64,000 nucleotides of DNA from Leptolyngbya sp. PCC 7375 (GCF_000316115.1 NZ_JH993797.1:7413961-7477960), one strand, 5' to 3'. Positions 30,406 to 39,563 are shown, counted from the first letter of the stretch. Notes: a model not told the origin generated them from the sequence alone. Made by a program: numbers and translations.

Positions 30406-31470
30406 ATGACCACATCCGTTAACCTGACTGAAGCATTTGCTGAACGCTTGCTAGACATTCTGAACAATGGGGCGTTGGCGCTGATGACCTCCATTGGCCA
30501 CCGCACTGAACTCTTTGACACGCTGGCCGAACTACCGCCTGCCACCAGTCAACAGATTGCTGATGCAGCTGGGCTGAATGAGCGCTATGTGCGTGAATGG
30601 CTGGGGGCAATGGTGACGGGCCGATTTATTACCTATGATTCGGAGCAAGGCACATACTTTCTACCCCGTGAGTATGCGGCTGTGCTCACCCGTGCGGCTA
30701 GCCCTGACAACATTGCGGCATTTGCTCAATATATCCCTCTGTTAGGGACTGTGGAGGATCCGATTATTGACTGTTTTTATAATGGTGGGGGTGTGCCCTA
30801 TGCTCAGTTTAAGCGATTCCATCCGGTGATGGCGGAAGATAGCGGTCAAACGACGGTATCAGCTTTAACAGAATATGTGTTGCCTTTAGTGCCAGGGCTG
30901 ATGGATGCTCTCAAACAAGGCATACAAGTATTGGATTTAGGCTGTGGTAGCGGTCGTGCCCTCAACAAAATGGCAAAACTATTTCCGAATAGCCGATTTC
31001 GGGGCATTGATTTATCTGAATCGGCCATTACCACAGCCCGTGAAGAGAGCCAGTATCGCCCTCTATCTAATATTCAGTTTGAAGTACAAGATGCCACGTT
31101 CTTTGACGCACCTGAGCAGTATGACCTGATTACTACATTTGATGCGATTCACGATCAGGCCCATCCCGATATTGTTCTCAAGAATATTTATCGTGCATTG
31201 CGACCCGGTGGTATTTATCTGATGCAAGATATTCGAGCTACCACCAACGTAGCAGGCAATATGGATCACCCAGCAGCGCCCTTTCTTTACACCGTTTCTT
31301 GTATGCACTGCATGACGGTATCTCTGGCCCAGGGCGGTATGGGCTTAGGTGCGATGTGGGGAGAAGAAAAAGCGCTGTCTATGCTAAAAGATGCAGGCTT
31401 TACCCAAGTCACGGTTAAGCAGCTAGACCATGACTTTCAAAATAACTATTACATCGTTCAGAAGGGTTAA
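30406..31470 (+). CDS. SAM-dependent methyltransferase with N-terminal winged helix (paralogue 2)
   Basis: A 354-residue class I methyltransferase, paralogous to 20741-21865 over its full length. The winged-helix part holds LPPATSQQIADAAGLNERYV; motif I is VLDLGCGSGRAL; FDAIHDQAHPDIVLKNIYRA and GMGLGAMWGEEKALSML follow. The ending HDFQNNYYIVQKG is almost the same as in paralogue 1 (NDFQNTYYLARKR). The substrate is unknown. It has its own SARP-type operator upstream and seems to be a separate transcription unit. Shared operators suggest both enzymes act in one SARP-controlled response. Confidence 0.85.
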   Translation: MTTSVNLTEAFAERLLDILNNGALALMTSIGHRTELFDTLAELPPATSQQIADAAGLNERYVREWLGAMVTGRFITYDSEQGTYFLPREYAAVLTRAASPDNIAAFAQYIPLLGTVEDPIIDCFYNGGGVPYAQFKRFHPVMAEDSGQTTVSALTEYVLPLVPGLMDALKQGIQVLDLGCGSGRALNKMAKLFPNSRFRGIDLSESAITTAREESQYRPLSNIQFEVQDATFFDAPEQYDLITTFDAIHDQAHPDIVLKNIYRALRPGGIYLMQDIRATTNVAGNMDHPAAPFLYTVSCMHCMTVSLAQGGMGLGAMWGEEKALSMLKDAGFTQVTVKQLDHDFQNNYYIVQKG

Positions 31471-31957
31471 GCAGTTGTAATTAAGGAACGAACTGGAGAT
31501 GTGCACTATCTGTAATATTGTTCAACGCTATCAAAAGCGACGTGTTGTCAATACTTTGCCCACAACACAAGAGCTGTCTCGAACTGTTTTATTAAATCCG
31601 TCTTTGTCAGACATGATTCGACCCAAGCTGGCGATCGATGACTCTCAGCTGAAGCCCACAGTGGGTGCAAAACCCACCGCTAATTGAGGGCTGTTTGCTA
31701 TAGGTGTAAGACTTCTCAAAGAGTAGCGAAAACTTGGTTGTGAAGCTCTAGAAATAGGGCTTTCACCAATCTCTTAACCCCTTTAGCGATTTTGATCCCA
31801 TTAGCCTTCTTTTGAAACTTCAACTACATCTCTCAAATTAAAGTGGTTTTGCCACAACAGGCTTCCAAAACGAAGAACGGAGAACGAAAAACGAAGAACC
31901 AGTATTCGAGAGGGATCAAAGAACGGTACTATTGGTACCAGTTCTTATAAGGTAACC
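31471..31957. other. Intergenic region with a possible small ORF
   Basis: A 62-codon frame (31499-31687, beginning MCTICNIVQRYQKRR) starts 28 bases after the methyltransferase stop; it has GGAG directly before ATG, which is too close. Coding status is doubtful. From about 31865 there is a run of degenerate GAACGA/GAAGAACC units, a common low-complexity pattern. Nothing else was recognised. Confidence 0.3.
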
Positions 31958-33136
31958 GTGGTGAGGAAACAATTTTCCTCTTTACTAAAAACGATTCCAG
32001 CTCGGTTTTCTCATTCTGCCAGCTCTGAGCCGACCGAAGAACTGGTGAATGCGCCGCCGGGGGTGCTCAACAGTGTGAATGAACAGGTGGCTCAGCTACC
32101 GACCCCTCAACCCTACCAAGCAGCTATTCAGGCATCCTTAACTAAAGCATTGCAGGACTGGCAGGCAAATCCTGAGGTTGAGAATAATACGCTGGTGGTG
32201 CTAGGTCGTCCCGTGGAAGAGATTGGACCGATCCTTAAAGCCAGTGTCCATCAGGATTTACCTGACTGTGAAGTGCGTTTTTTCTTAGGGGGATATCATC
32301 GGCCACCCGATCCGCTGACGGTGCCTCAACACCTTAAGCGGGAGTTAGAGCCTGATGATGAGGTGCCCAGTGAAATTGTCACGCCGGTTACCCAGACAGA
32401 TCTCGATCGCCATGTGCCCAACATCATGGTGGTGTCTAGTTTAGAGCCCTGTTTTCTGCGCTGCATTCAAGGGTGGGAGGGCATTGAATATTTGCAAACT
32501 CTGAGTGCCCAGGACACTTCTCGCTTTTGGGTATTTGGCTGTAATCACTGGTCTTGGAGCTTTTTAGAACGGGTTTGTCAGATCAGTGCCTATTTTGAAC
32601 AGACGATTTCATTGCCAAAACTGTCTGGGGCAGAGCTAAAAACCTGGCTGGCTCCGTTACTTGAAACCAACTTAGAGACCCAAGCAACGGGGCCTATGGT
32701 GCAGGTTTCGGAAACAAATGATAGCTATTGGGATAGCCTGGCCAGCACAGCAGACGGTATCGCTAGTACAGCGGCTCAGCTGTGGCTCAAGTCGTTGCAA
32801 ATTAAGGCTGATGTGTTAACAGATGAAGGCGCGATCGCAAATGAAACCACCTTAATTGAACTGTTGCCCACTAAACCAACGCTACCGGGGCTGATGACCC
32901 TGGAAGCAATGGATCGCTATTTGCTGCATTCATTATTGATTCATCGAGAAATGACGCGATCGCACCTAGCCATCAGTCTGGGCGAAGCCGAACGCAATAT
33001 CCGCTCCCGACTGCAGGTGCTGCGGCGCGAAGGCATTATCCGTCAGCGCGGTCGTCGGTTGAGCGTCCAGCCGGCCCATTATCCCAAGCTCTACAAAGAA
33101 CTCGGCAATAACAACTTTTTAATTGGAAAAGCTTAG
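31958..33136 (+). CDS. Unknown cyanobacterial protein with C-terminal winged helix
   Basis: A 392-residue soluble protein with a GTG start. The middle part (NNTLVVLGRPVEEIGPILKA, then NIMVVSSLEPCFLRCIQGWEG, then RFWVFGCNHWSWSFLERVCQ) resembles an ATPase-like alpha/beta fold, but no Walker A motif is present. Residues from about 310 to 375 form a winged-helix (LLIHREMTRSHLAISLGEAE, RSRLQVLRREGIIRQRGRRL). It ends 8 bases before an MscS channel gene whose ribosome binding site overlaps the stop, so the pair is co-transcribed. It could regulate the channel or transcription in response to envelope stress. No named family was recognised. Confidence 0.75.
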   Translation: MVRKQFSSLLKTIPARFSHSASSEPTEELVNAPPGVLNSVNEQVAQLPTPQPYQAAIQASLTKALQDWQANPEVENNTLVVLGRPVEEIGPILKASVHQDLPDCEVRFFLGGYHRPPDPLTVPQHLKRELEPDDEVPSEIVTPVTQTDLDRHVPNIMVVSSLEPCFLRCIQGWEGIEYLQTLSAQDTSRFWVFGCNHWSWSFLERVCQISAYFEQTISLPKLSGAELKTWLAPLLETNLETQATGPMVQVSETNDSYWDSLASTADGIASTAAQLWLKSLQIKADVLTDEGAIANETTLIELLPTKPTLPGLMTLEAMDRYLLHSLLIHREMTRSHLAISLGEAERNIRSRLQVLRREGIIRQRGRRLSVQPAHYPKLYKELGNNNFLIGKA

Positions 33137-33144
33137 GGGGAGCC

Positions 33145-34029
33145 ATGGTTAAGGGAGTGAAGATTGCGATCGCAACCACCATAGCGGTGCTGGCTCTGAC
33201 AAGTCTTGCCACAGCTCAAGACCTCACTACATCGGCAGATGTCCTCGATATCTTTAAGCGACCCAACACATCAGAGATTCTGCAGGGCAGTTTTGTCGTG
33301 TTAACGGCCTATGGCTTGCTATTCCTGATTCGGGTTGGCACTGACATTCTTTCAGAGCAAGTACCGCGTCGCTTCAGGCTGATTATCAAGCAGTCAGTCC
33401 CTTTTATGAAGGGTATCGTCTTGATTGTCGCCATTGCCTATTTGTTGCCCCTATTCCTAAATCTAACCGGCTCGAATCTGATTGCCTTAACGGGCACCAT
33501 TGCCGTTGCCCTAGGCTTTGCCTTTAAAGACTATGCCAGTTCCATCATTGCTGGTGTAGTCAACCTGTTTGAAGGCCCCTTTCGGATGGGCGATCGCATC
33601 CAAATTGGCGACCATTATGGCGAAGTGATTGACTATGGCCTGCGGGGTGTGCGGCTACAAACCCCTGACGACAACGCCGTTACCATTCCCCACAACGTTA
33701 CCTGGACCAATCCCATTTCCAATGCCAACAGCGGTCAACTCGAAGCCCAGGTAATGACTGAGTTTTACTTTGCCCACGAAGCCAATACGGAACTGGCCGT
33801 CGAAATTTTGTACCAGGCCGCCTATAGCAGTCGCTATACCCAGCTTAAGCTGCCGGTCATGGTGGTGGTGTCAGAAGAAACCTGGGCAACCCACCTCAAG
33901 CTGAGATCCTATCCCATGGATGCACGGGATGAATATGTCTATAAGACCGATCTGATTTTGCGCATCAAAAAAGCCTGCGCCCGGCATCAGTTGCCCTATC
34001 CGAGGACGCCAGGTGAAGAAGAAATGTAA
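33145..34029 (+). CDS. MscS family mechanosensitive ion channel
   Basis: A 294-residue small-conductance mechanosensitive channel. A signal-like first helix is followed by two membrane segments and the pore helix (ALTGTIAVALGFAFKDYASS), then the MscS beta domain (GPFRMGDRIQIGDHYGEVID, RLQTPDDNAVTIPHN) and a shortened C-terminal vestibule. It opens under membrane tension and releases solutes. AGGGGGAG lies just before ATG 33145. It is co-transcribed with the preceding winged-helix gene. Confidence 0.92.
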   Translation: MVKGVKIAIATTIAVLALTSLATAQDLTTSADVLDIFKRPNTSEILQGSFVVLTAYGLLFLIRVGTDILSEQVPRRFRLIIKQSVPFMKGIVLIVAIAYLLPLFLNLTGSNLIALTGTIAVALGFAFKDYASSIIAGVVNLFEGPFRMGDRIQIGDHYGEVIDYGLRGVRLQTPDDNAVTIPHNVTWTNPISNANSGQLEAQVMTEFYFAHEANTELAVEILYQAAYSSRYTQLKLPVMVVVSEETWATHLKLRSYPMDARDEYVYKTDLILRIKKACARHQLPYPRTPGEEEM

Positions 34030-34126
34030 TGCCGTTAAATAACGTACCCATCAGCTTGGAACAGTTATGACATCCCATTTAGGTAAGTCTTCTGACCGTT
34101 GCCAGCATTGTTCGTAAGGCTCCAGC

Positions 34127-34314
34127 TCATCTCCAAGTCATATTCGAGGCCCATTGCAGTGCCTCTTCAACCGAGGTTAGGAGCGTTCCATTCCAGTAGT
34201 TTTCTAATGCAGCCCAACACCGTTCAATTGGATTATATGTGCTGTGATAGGGCGGATAGTAAATGAGATGAACCGATAGTTGCAAAGAAGGTTGCAAGTT
34301 ATCCCTGTTTTCTA
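34127..34314 (-). pseudogene. ISAzo13-like transposase C-terminal remnant
   Basis: About 62 codons encode VENRDNLQPSLQLSVHLIYY and continue PPYHSTYNPIERCWAALENY, WNGTLLTSVEEALQW and ASNMTW. This is the C-terminal DDE region of ISAzo13-type transposases (YxPPYHSxYNPIERCW). Everything upstream is missing and no terminal repeats are seen. The remnant overlaps in another frame the end of the membrane protein at 34299, so it probably marks an old insertion that altered the end of that gene. Confidence 0.75.
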
Positions 34315-34700
34315 CTAGGTCTGATAACAAATAGACCCGCCAGACCGCCGATTGTGGCCACTGCGTGATTAATCTCAGCCTCGATGTATGGTGCGTGATA
34401 TCCCCAAATAGGCCACGCAAGCCACCAGCCAACATAGTAAAAAACAGCCATAAATGTGGTTGTAGCCCAATATTCAAATTTTATAGCTGTACCTTGAATA
34501 CATGCTCTTATTAGCAGCAGGTTGACTGCTAGAGCCAACATTGCTTCACGGAAAGCGTGATAGTTAGAGTGGGTTGGCCCAATATCCAAAGCAGTTGCCT
34601 GAAACTCAGGTGTCCAGGCAAATTGCAGAGTATACCAGAAGCTGATGAGACCCGTCATGATACTCAGTGAAAGCAGGATACGGCCAGTTATTTTTTTCAT
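34299..34700 (-). CDS. Small integral membrane protein, unknown function
   Basis: About 133 residues with four predicted membrane helices (RILLSLSIMTGLISFWYTLQ, AMLALAVNLLLIRA, FMAVFYYVGWWLAWPIW, AVATIGGLAGLFVI). ATG 34700 (MKKITGRILLS) is the preferred start; ATG 34709 and 34733 are in frame. The last residues RPSRKQG come from DNA that also encodes the ISAzo13-like remnant, so the native C-terminus may be lost. It lies about 100 bases downstream of a Crp/Fnr gene on the same strand, possibly in one operon. Confidence 0.6.
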   Translation of the reverse strand: MKKITGRILLSLSIMTGLISFWYTLQFAWTPEFQATALDIGPTHSNYHAFREAMLALAVNLLLIRACIQGTAIKFEYWATTTFMAVFYYVGWWLAWPIWGYHAPYIEAEINHAVATIGGLAGLFVIRPSRKQG

Positions 34701-34801
34701 ATTAGTCATGTTTTTCAATATTATCTCCATCACTTAATTCGCGTTCTTTTAGAAACGCGGTATAGCAATGGGGATAGTATCAAGGTCTGGAGGAGCCCGC
34801 A

Positions 34802-35350
34802 TTAACAATTGTTAATGCTTTCAAGTCTCTTTCGAATTCGACTAAGGGATACTGGCGTAATGCCAAGATAGGATGCTATGTAATGATGCGGAATAATCTC
34901 AAACAATTGCGGGTGTTGTTCCATCAATAAGCGAAAACGCTCCTCTGGATTTGTCATAATACGATTCAGAAATAAATTTTGATAATCCGCCATACAGGAG
35001 ATCGATATAGCCAGTACCTCATCTTTAAATGCCACTGATTTATCCAGTTGTTCTGTAAATACCGCTTTACTGACTGTCATCACCACGGTGGGTACAATAC
35101 TTTCAATACCAAACTTACTTGGCGTTTCCTGATAGAAACTTTCCAGTGAAGCCACCACATCTCCTGGAATAAAAAACTTTACTGTGATGTCATTATCGCA
35201 ATCGTTATACCACATTCTAAGGCAACCGGATTTTACGAAATAGGCGTATCGGCTAACTTCTCCTTGATGTAGCAAGGAATGTTTTTTAGGCAAATTTCTG
35301 GTTTGAGCATGATTTATAAATGCTTCTTGAATTAAGGGGGTCGTTTTCAT
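34802..35350 (-). CDS. Crp/Fnr family transcriptional regulator
   Basis: A 182-residue Crp/Fnr-type protein. The cNMP-binding jelly roll is evident (KKHSLLHQGEVSRYAYFVKS, CLRMWYNDCDNDITVKFFIPGDVV), then a dimer helix and a C-terminal HTH (PHHYIASYLGITPVSLSRIRKR). The ligand pocket lacks the canonical cAMP-binding arginine-serine pair, as usual in this small Bacteroidetes-like subgroup. ATG 35350 (MKTTPLIQEAF) is preferred over the frame opening at 35407, which reaches into the transposase remnant. It may control the membrane protein gene that follows. Its promoter region has been taken over by the IS1595-like remnant ending at 35358. Confidence 0.85.
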   Translation of the reverse strand: MKTTPLIQEAFINHAQTRNLPKKHSLLHQGEVSRYAYFVKSGCLRMWYNDCDNDITVKFFIPGDVVASLESFYQETPSKFGIESIVPTVVMTVSKAVFTEQLDKSVAFKDEVLAISISCMADYQNLFLNRIMTNPEERFRLLMEQHPQLFEIIPHHYIASYLGITPVSLSRIRKRLESINNC

Positions 35351-35357
35351 ACAACGC

Positions 35358-36002
35358 TTACCGTTTTTTAACGTATCGGGCATAGTCTCCGGCACTGTGA
35401 CAAACACTCTTATGAGAGTATCCCCAGGTCTCTAAGCGAGCATAGATATCATACTCGTCGGTATAGATGAGCGTGCCAGGCGTCACAATCGACTGAATAA
35501 TTGGCTTGATGGTTTGTTGTTGAACATTGGCTAACATCTGAATCACACCTCCCCACCCCATTGAATCATCCCGAAGATCGGCGGTTTTTCCGTTTCGAGC
35601 GTACCGCGCCCCCGAGGCCCCTTGAGTTTTTGCCTGCATCCCTTGCGACCTTTTTTTAACCTGCTCTGGTTGGCCTTTATGGCCTGCGGTCACATACACT
35701 TCATCAAACTCCACCGTCCCAGATAACTGCACTTCGGGGCATTTATCTGCAATCGCTTGGCGCAATTCACCGGTCATCTGATGCACATCATCTTTATGCA
35801 GATCCAACTCTTCAGAAATTTGTTGATTGGAGACATTGAGACCCATCAAATATAAGCACGCTATCCAGGTTTGTAACGGTTGATGACGACCCGCAAAGAT
35901 GGTGTCGGTTAAGTCATCAAAGTGACGATCACACTCGCCACAGATATAGCGTTGCCGCGCTGAATAGGTTTTATGCTTCCCTCGTAGGGATCCATCTCTC
36001 AT
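35358..36002 (-). pseudogene. IS1595-like transposase, truncated at both ends
   Basis: Some 214 codons encode the central part of an IS1595-family (ISXO2-like DDE) transposase: HKTYSARQRYICGECDRHFDDLTDTIF is its zinc-ribbon half, followed by TVEFDEVYVTAGHKG (first D), GTLIYTDEYDIYARLETWGY and HKSVCHSAGDYAR. The expected C-terminal 50-60 residues (after GDYAR) are replaced by YVKKR and a stop. The N-terminal CxxC appears displaced by a frameshift: ATGGCACCAACCTGC (about 36023-36037, minus strand) would encode the usual MAPTC start but is out of frame. Not functional. Confidence 0.8.
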
Positions 36003-36029
36003 CAGATTTATGTAAAGCAGGTTGGTGCC

Positions 36030-36263
36030 ATGGTAATCTCCACCTCACGTTACGCCGCAGAGAAAATGCCTAGAGAGCAACAACGATACAATAACCCCGC
36101 GATAAACAAAACTATGGCGGAGCGCCTGATTGCTAATACTTCAAAGGCTGGAGATATCTCTGTCTTTCCGGTTGGACTTGACCATCTACGAGAAAGTTAT
36201 GACCAAAACACACTGAAAGTCCACCTTAAAGCGAAAGGCTGGAAAATGCTCGCAAATAAATAA
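36030..36263 (+). CDS. Small hypothetical protein
   Basis: A 77-residue basic frame (MVISTSRYAAEKMPREQQRY, later FPVGLDHLRESYDQNTLKVH) that overlaps the start of the IS1595-like remnant on the other strand. No ribosome binding site or known domain. The composition looks coding, but support is weak. Confidence 0.35.
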   Translation: MVISTSRYAAEKMPREQQRYNNPAINKTMAERLIANTSKAGDISVFPVGLDHLRESYDQNTLKVHLKAKGWKMLANK

Positions 36264-36295
36264 GTCGTGTTCAGCCTGCTATTGCTTCTTGAGCG

Positions 36296-36439
36296 ATGAT
36301 TCCACGTCCTGAAGGAACGAAAAGTCATGTCAATTATGCAGCCTGGGAAGTGAGTAATGCTGAGATTGCTGCAGGTGCGGAAAATATTGAGGCAAGTTAC
36401 ATAGCCAAAGAGAGCCCCATGGCTCATGTTTGTCATTGA
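36296..36439 (+). CDS. Possible 47-residue ORF
   Basis: ATG 36296 opens MIPRPEGTKSHVNYAAWEVS and continues NAEIAAGAENIEASYIAKES to a TGA at 36437-36439. The residue mix is protein-like, but no ribosome binding site or family is recognised. It could be a remnant of a longer gene. Confidence 0.25.
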   Translation: MIPRPEGTKSHVNYAAWEVSNAEIAAGAENIEASYIAKESPMAHVCH

Positions 36440-36555
36440 GGACAAATACCAGATATGTGCTGGATCAAAGCATATTGGGCAATGGATCACACAGTCCCAT
36501 CGGACCTGAATAAACCTGAACTTTTCCGTAGCACAGGGAGTCACATAAAGTTATC

Positions 36556-36593
36556 ACCCGCTAATGTACGCCATTGAACTATTAGCGGGTTTT
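36556..36593 (+). terminator. Rho-independent terminator
   Basis: A 10-bp perfect stem ACCCGCTAAT / ATTAGCGGGT (36556-36565 and 36581-36590) is followed by TTTCC, the T-run starting within the stem end. Confidence 0.7.
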
Positions 36594-36668
36594 CCTGATG
36601 ACGTACACCCCTGCCGCTCTCCCCTAATGCTGAGGAGATGAGAGCAGGACAGTTGCCCCTGTCCTGAC

Positions 36669-36709
36669 TCTCTAGGCAATCCTTCACGTACAAAAGGATT
36701 GCCTAGAGA
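36669..36709. repeat. Perfect 16-bp inverted repeat
   Basis: TCTCTAGGCAATCCTT (36669-36684) and AAGGATTGCCTAGAGA (36694-36709) enclose 9 bases. No T-run follows, so this is either a factor-assisted terminator or part of a structured RNA. It lies in an 700-base gene-poor gap with another long hairpin at 36801. Confidence 0.65.
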
Positions 36710-36800
36710 AAACTACACTCAAGACGCCCTTGACAGTTAGGGAAGCGAACCCATTGTAGAGGTAACCCCTGGTGCATAGCCATGGTAACGCATCAGTAAT

Positions 36801-36854
36801 GTTACGGTTGCGTGTGACAGCAGTGTAATATCGGCATTGTCACGCACCCGTAAC
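36801..36854. repeat. Long imperfect hairpin
   Basis: GTTACGGTTGCGTGTGACA (36801-36819) pairs with TGTCACGCACCCGTAAC (36838-36854), giving about 16 paired bases with small bulges and an 18-base loop. GCATC just upstream and GATGC just downstream extend the stem. No gene covers it. Confidence 0.55.
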
Positions 36855-37144
36855 GATGCAGTCACAGGGACAGACGTCCTCCATGAAACTCATCGCCTCG
36901 CAGTGGCTTTCGGGGGTAAGAACGCGCAGAACCAGCCGCAACTTTCGAAGACATTCAGCAGTCAAGTTGAAAGGGTGCTCACCGAATTCTAAAGTCTGAA
37001 TGATCCTATCTGCGTCCCTTAGCTTGCACTGGCCGAGGGACTTTTTTACATAAAAAACGCCCTAATGGATAAGGACGTTGCGTGCTAATACATGTGTCAT
37101 TAGTATTCCCATGCAGATGAAATACTATCGGGGGGTGGGTGAAT

Positions 37145-37597
37145 CTACCCCGCCCCTTCATTTTCAATGTCATTAAGGCTAGTCCCCGCCGGGAGCCAAA
37201 ATTCCACGCCTATATTGCGATGTCCTCGCTCTCTCACGACTGAGCCAAATGAGCGAGTTACGCCATCAACATCAGCCCAGTAACGTACAACAGTGCCCAT
37301 AGGAGCCTCATTGCTAAACCGAACAATGCCATAAGCTTCGCCGGTTTCCCGATTAATCCGTTGCACCTGAAAGGTAGCTATTGGCTCAGCGGGAACCGGT
37401 GCTACAATCACCCGTTCCCCTCGTTGAGGTGGGGGAGCTGTTGGCGTTGCAGGTGCATTTGTAGTACTTCCATCCCCACACATATGACTCAGATCGATCC
37501 GTCCTTCCGCAGTCTCCATGTAGCAGGAAAGTGCCTGCCCTGAGATTGTGACCGAAGAAGCAAGGGCAATTGATAGGGGGATGATGATCTTAAGCAT
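37145..37597 (-). CDS. Secreted protein with a CxMETAxG...DLSxMCG motif
   Basis: A 150-residue protein with a signal peptide (MLKIIIPLSIALASSVTISG, cleavage near QALS). CYMETAEGRIDLSHMCG follows directly, then a proline/threonine linker (about residues 40-65) and a beta-rich domain (ATFQVQRINRETGEAYGIVR, VVRYWADVDGVTRSFGSVVR). The N-terminal motif is shared with the 80-residue protein at 27843. The frame is open to ATG 37630, which would add 11 residues before the signal peptide. No functional family recognised. Confidence 0.65.
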   Translation of the reverse strand: MLKIIIPLSIALASSVTISGQALSCYMETAEGRIDLSHMCGDGSTTNAPATPTAPPPQRGERVIVAPVPAEPIATFQVQRINRETGEAYGIVRFSNEAPMGTVVRYWADVDGVTRSFGSVVRERGHRNIGVEFWLPAGTSLNDIENEGAG

Positions 37598-37835
37598 GGC
37601 ATTGATGCGAAACTGTATTACAGTCTGCATTACTGGGCTTGTACTATGCCCGTGTTTCAGAACAAAACATCCGACTCTTTATAAGGAAAGCTGAGAACCT
37701 TCAATCTTTAAATATGATTGGCGGGACTATTTCCGATGCCACCCATGCCGAGCGTTGCAGATCTGCCCTAACCCTCGCCCCGGATAATGCGTTGGGGGTG
37801 GCGTAGATCTGGGCGTTGTTCATTCATAAGGACCA

Positions 37836-38072
37836 ATGGCAAAAGGCAGACCCGGAGGCAACCCCAACATTACAGAATATGGGTTTAAGCAAAAATATGA
37901 GTGGTCAGAGCCATGCACAGAAAAGATGACGATTCGAATGCCGCCCAGCATGAAACAGGCAATCAAAGACGGTAGAATAAAGAACTGGCAAGAAATAGCA
38001 AGGCAAGCAATTGCTGAGGACTTAGGCTGGCTTGATAGCGAGGCCAATGAAACCCCTGCGGATAGCGACTGA
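37836..38072 (+). CDS. Small conserved cyanobacterial protein (CopG-like)
   Basis: A 78-residue protein of a type frequent in cyanobacteria: MAKGRPGGNPNITEYGFKQK then EWSEPCTEKMTIRMPPSMKQ and IKNWQEIARQAIAEDLGW. The central MTIRMPPSMKQAI resembles a ribbon-helix-helix strand and helix, suggesting a CopG/Arc-type DNA-binding protein. A palindrome-rich region lies just upstream (37760-37820). It may be an antitoxin-like regulator, but no toxin gene follows. Confidence 0.7.
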   Translation: MAKGRPGGNPNITEYGFKQKYEWSEPCTEKMTIRMPPSMKQAIKDGRIKNWQEIARQAIAEDLGWLDSEANETPADSD

Positions 38073-38381
38073 AGTGACAGTTTTTAGTTTCAGCGCTTGT
38101 GGGGCTGTGACAATTAAGTCAAATTTAGTTCAATCCTGGAACCCAAGCCCTGAAAGTTATGCAAATCAGGCTTCTTAGACACAGAGCATATTACTACCAT
38201 AAATCACCTCAGCGGTGACGATTCCCAAATACTGTTTAATATTTTTCCCTTGAAGTGTATCGGTAGTTGCTAAAATCATTGACTATCCCATTAGCAGCAC
38301 CGTCATAGTACGACACAAACTCTGGGTAGCGTTCTGCCAGCTGAATGCAGAATTATTTGAGTCAGTGAGGAGTCTACATCA
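38073..38381. other. Intergenic region, no gene recognised
   Basis: About 310 bases between the small CopG-like gene and the TPR protein gene. GAGGAG at 38366-38371 is a plausible ribosome binding site for the latter. No repeats or open frames of note. Confidence 0.4.
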
Positions 38382-39563
38382 ATGTCAATGGTTACTACAC
38401 CCATGGGACTATCGCCCACACCAAAATTAAGGCTAGTGGCCACCCTTGCTGGGATGCTTTGGCTTTTGCCGGTGGCGGCGAATGCGGTTGAGCCCCCTGA
38501 TGTCTTGCTGGCTCAACGTGAAGCACTTGAGGAAATTCAGCAGGAAACTCAGCTGACAGAGCTGTCGGATGCGGACGAGGAACGGCTGGGGGAACTGCTG
38601 CGGGTGGCCCAGCAAAATGTGGATAACGAAAATTATTCAGCTGCGATCGCAGCCTACCAAGAGGCTCTGGCCATTGATCGCAATAACGCGCGGCTTTATT
38701 CAGGTATTGGCTATCTCCAGATTCTGAAGGGGGACTATCAGCTAGCGGTAGAGAGCTATCGCCAGGCCATTGATCGCGATAGTCGCAATGTGTCATTCCG
38801 GTATGGGTTGGCCCACGGTCTTTATCAGGCAGAGCGCTATGCCGAGGCAGCAGATGCCTACCGTACGATTACGCGCATGGCTCCCAGTGAGGCCAATGCT
38901 TATTTGGGACTGGGCAATATGTTGCTGAGGCAGAATGAGTATGATCTGGCACTCAATGCATTGGAAGAAGCTGCTCGCCTAGCGCCTAATAATGCCCAGG
39001 TGTATGAGGCAATTGGTCTTCTTTACTTGCAGCAAGAACGTTTTGAGGATGCATTAGAGCCGTTGCAACGGGCGTTACGGATTGATAGTAACCGGGGTAG
39101 TATCCATGGCAACCTGGCTAAAATTTGGATTTACCAGGGTCGGGAACGTCAAGCGGAGGAATCTTTGCGCCGTGCGATTTCAGCTAACCCTCGGGATTGG
39201 GAAAGTCATTATCAGCTAGCGCTGATAATGCAGGAGCGCGGTGATAATGCTGCAGCCTTTATTCATTTTGAGGAAACGGTTGAGGCGAACCCTAGTTTTG
39301 TGCCAGCTCAGGCAGAGTTTGGGTCGATGCTGCTAGAGCGAGAGCAGTATATTCGAGCAGTCATTTCATATCGGCAAATTGTTCGTCAGTTTCCTGAGGA
39401 TGCGGGTGCTCGGTATAACCTAGGTTTGGCATTATGGGGACAGGGCCGACGAGAAGCTGCTGTTGATTCTTTGCAAAAAGCTCGCCGACTGTATGAGCAA
39501 CAGGAGAATGAAGCTGAGGTTGAGCGCTCAACATCTTTGCTAAATGCCTGGGGCGTTGAGTAG
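38382..39563 (+). CDS. Exported tetratricopeptide repeat protein
   Basis: A 393-residue protein with a signal peptide (ATLAGMLWLLPVAANAVEPP). After a charged linker come about eight TPR units from residue 75 to 380, for example ENYSAAIAAYQEALAIDRNN, ARLYSGIGYLQILKGDYQLA and DALEPLQRALRIDSNRGSIH. Such periplasmic TPR proteins act as assembly or scaffolding factors, often for pili, exopolysaccharide export or outer-membrane complexes. No partner genes are adjacent. GAGGAG lies upstream of ATG 38382. Confidence 0.85.
   Translation: MSMVTTPMGLSPTPKLRLVATLAGMLWLLPVAANAVEPPDVLLAQREALEEIQQETQLTELSDADEERLGELLRVAQQNVDNENYSAAIAAYQEALAIDRNNARLYSGIGYLQILKGDYQLAVESYRQAIDRDSRNVSFRYGLAHGLYQAERYAEAADAYRTITRMAPSEANAYLGLGNMLLRQNEYDLALNALEEAARLAPNNAQVYEAIGLLYLQQERFEDALEPLQRALRIDSNRGSIHGNLAKIWIYQGRERQAEESLRRAISANPRDWESHYQLALIMQERGDNAAAFIHFEETVEANPSFVPAQAEFGSMLLEREQYIRAVISYRQIVRQFPEDAGARYNLGLALWGQGRREAAVDSLQKARRLYEQQENEAEVERSTSLLNAWGVE

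Noticed and set aside
31865..31905. Run of GAACG/GAAGAACC units resembling the SARP heptamer
   Set aside because: The spacing is about 7 bases and irregular, not 11, and there is no -10 element at the right distance. It looks like ordinary low-complexity sequence.
37740..37820. GC-rich stretch with a GCAGATCTGC palindrome, considered as another attC-like site or a 5S rRNA fragment
   Set aside because: The arms do not pair over attC length, no complementary cassette start is visible, and the sequence does not match 5S rRNA.
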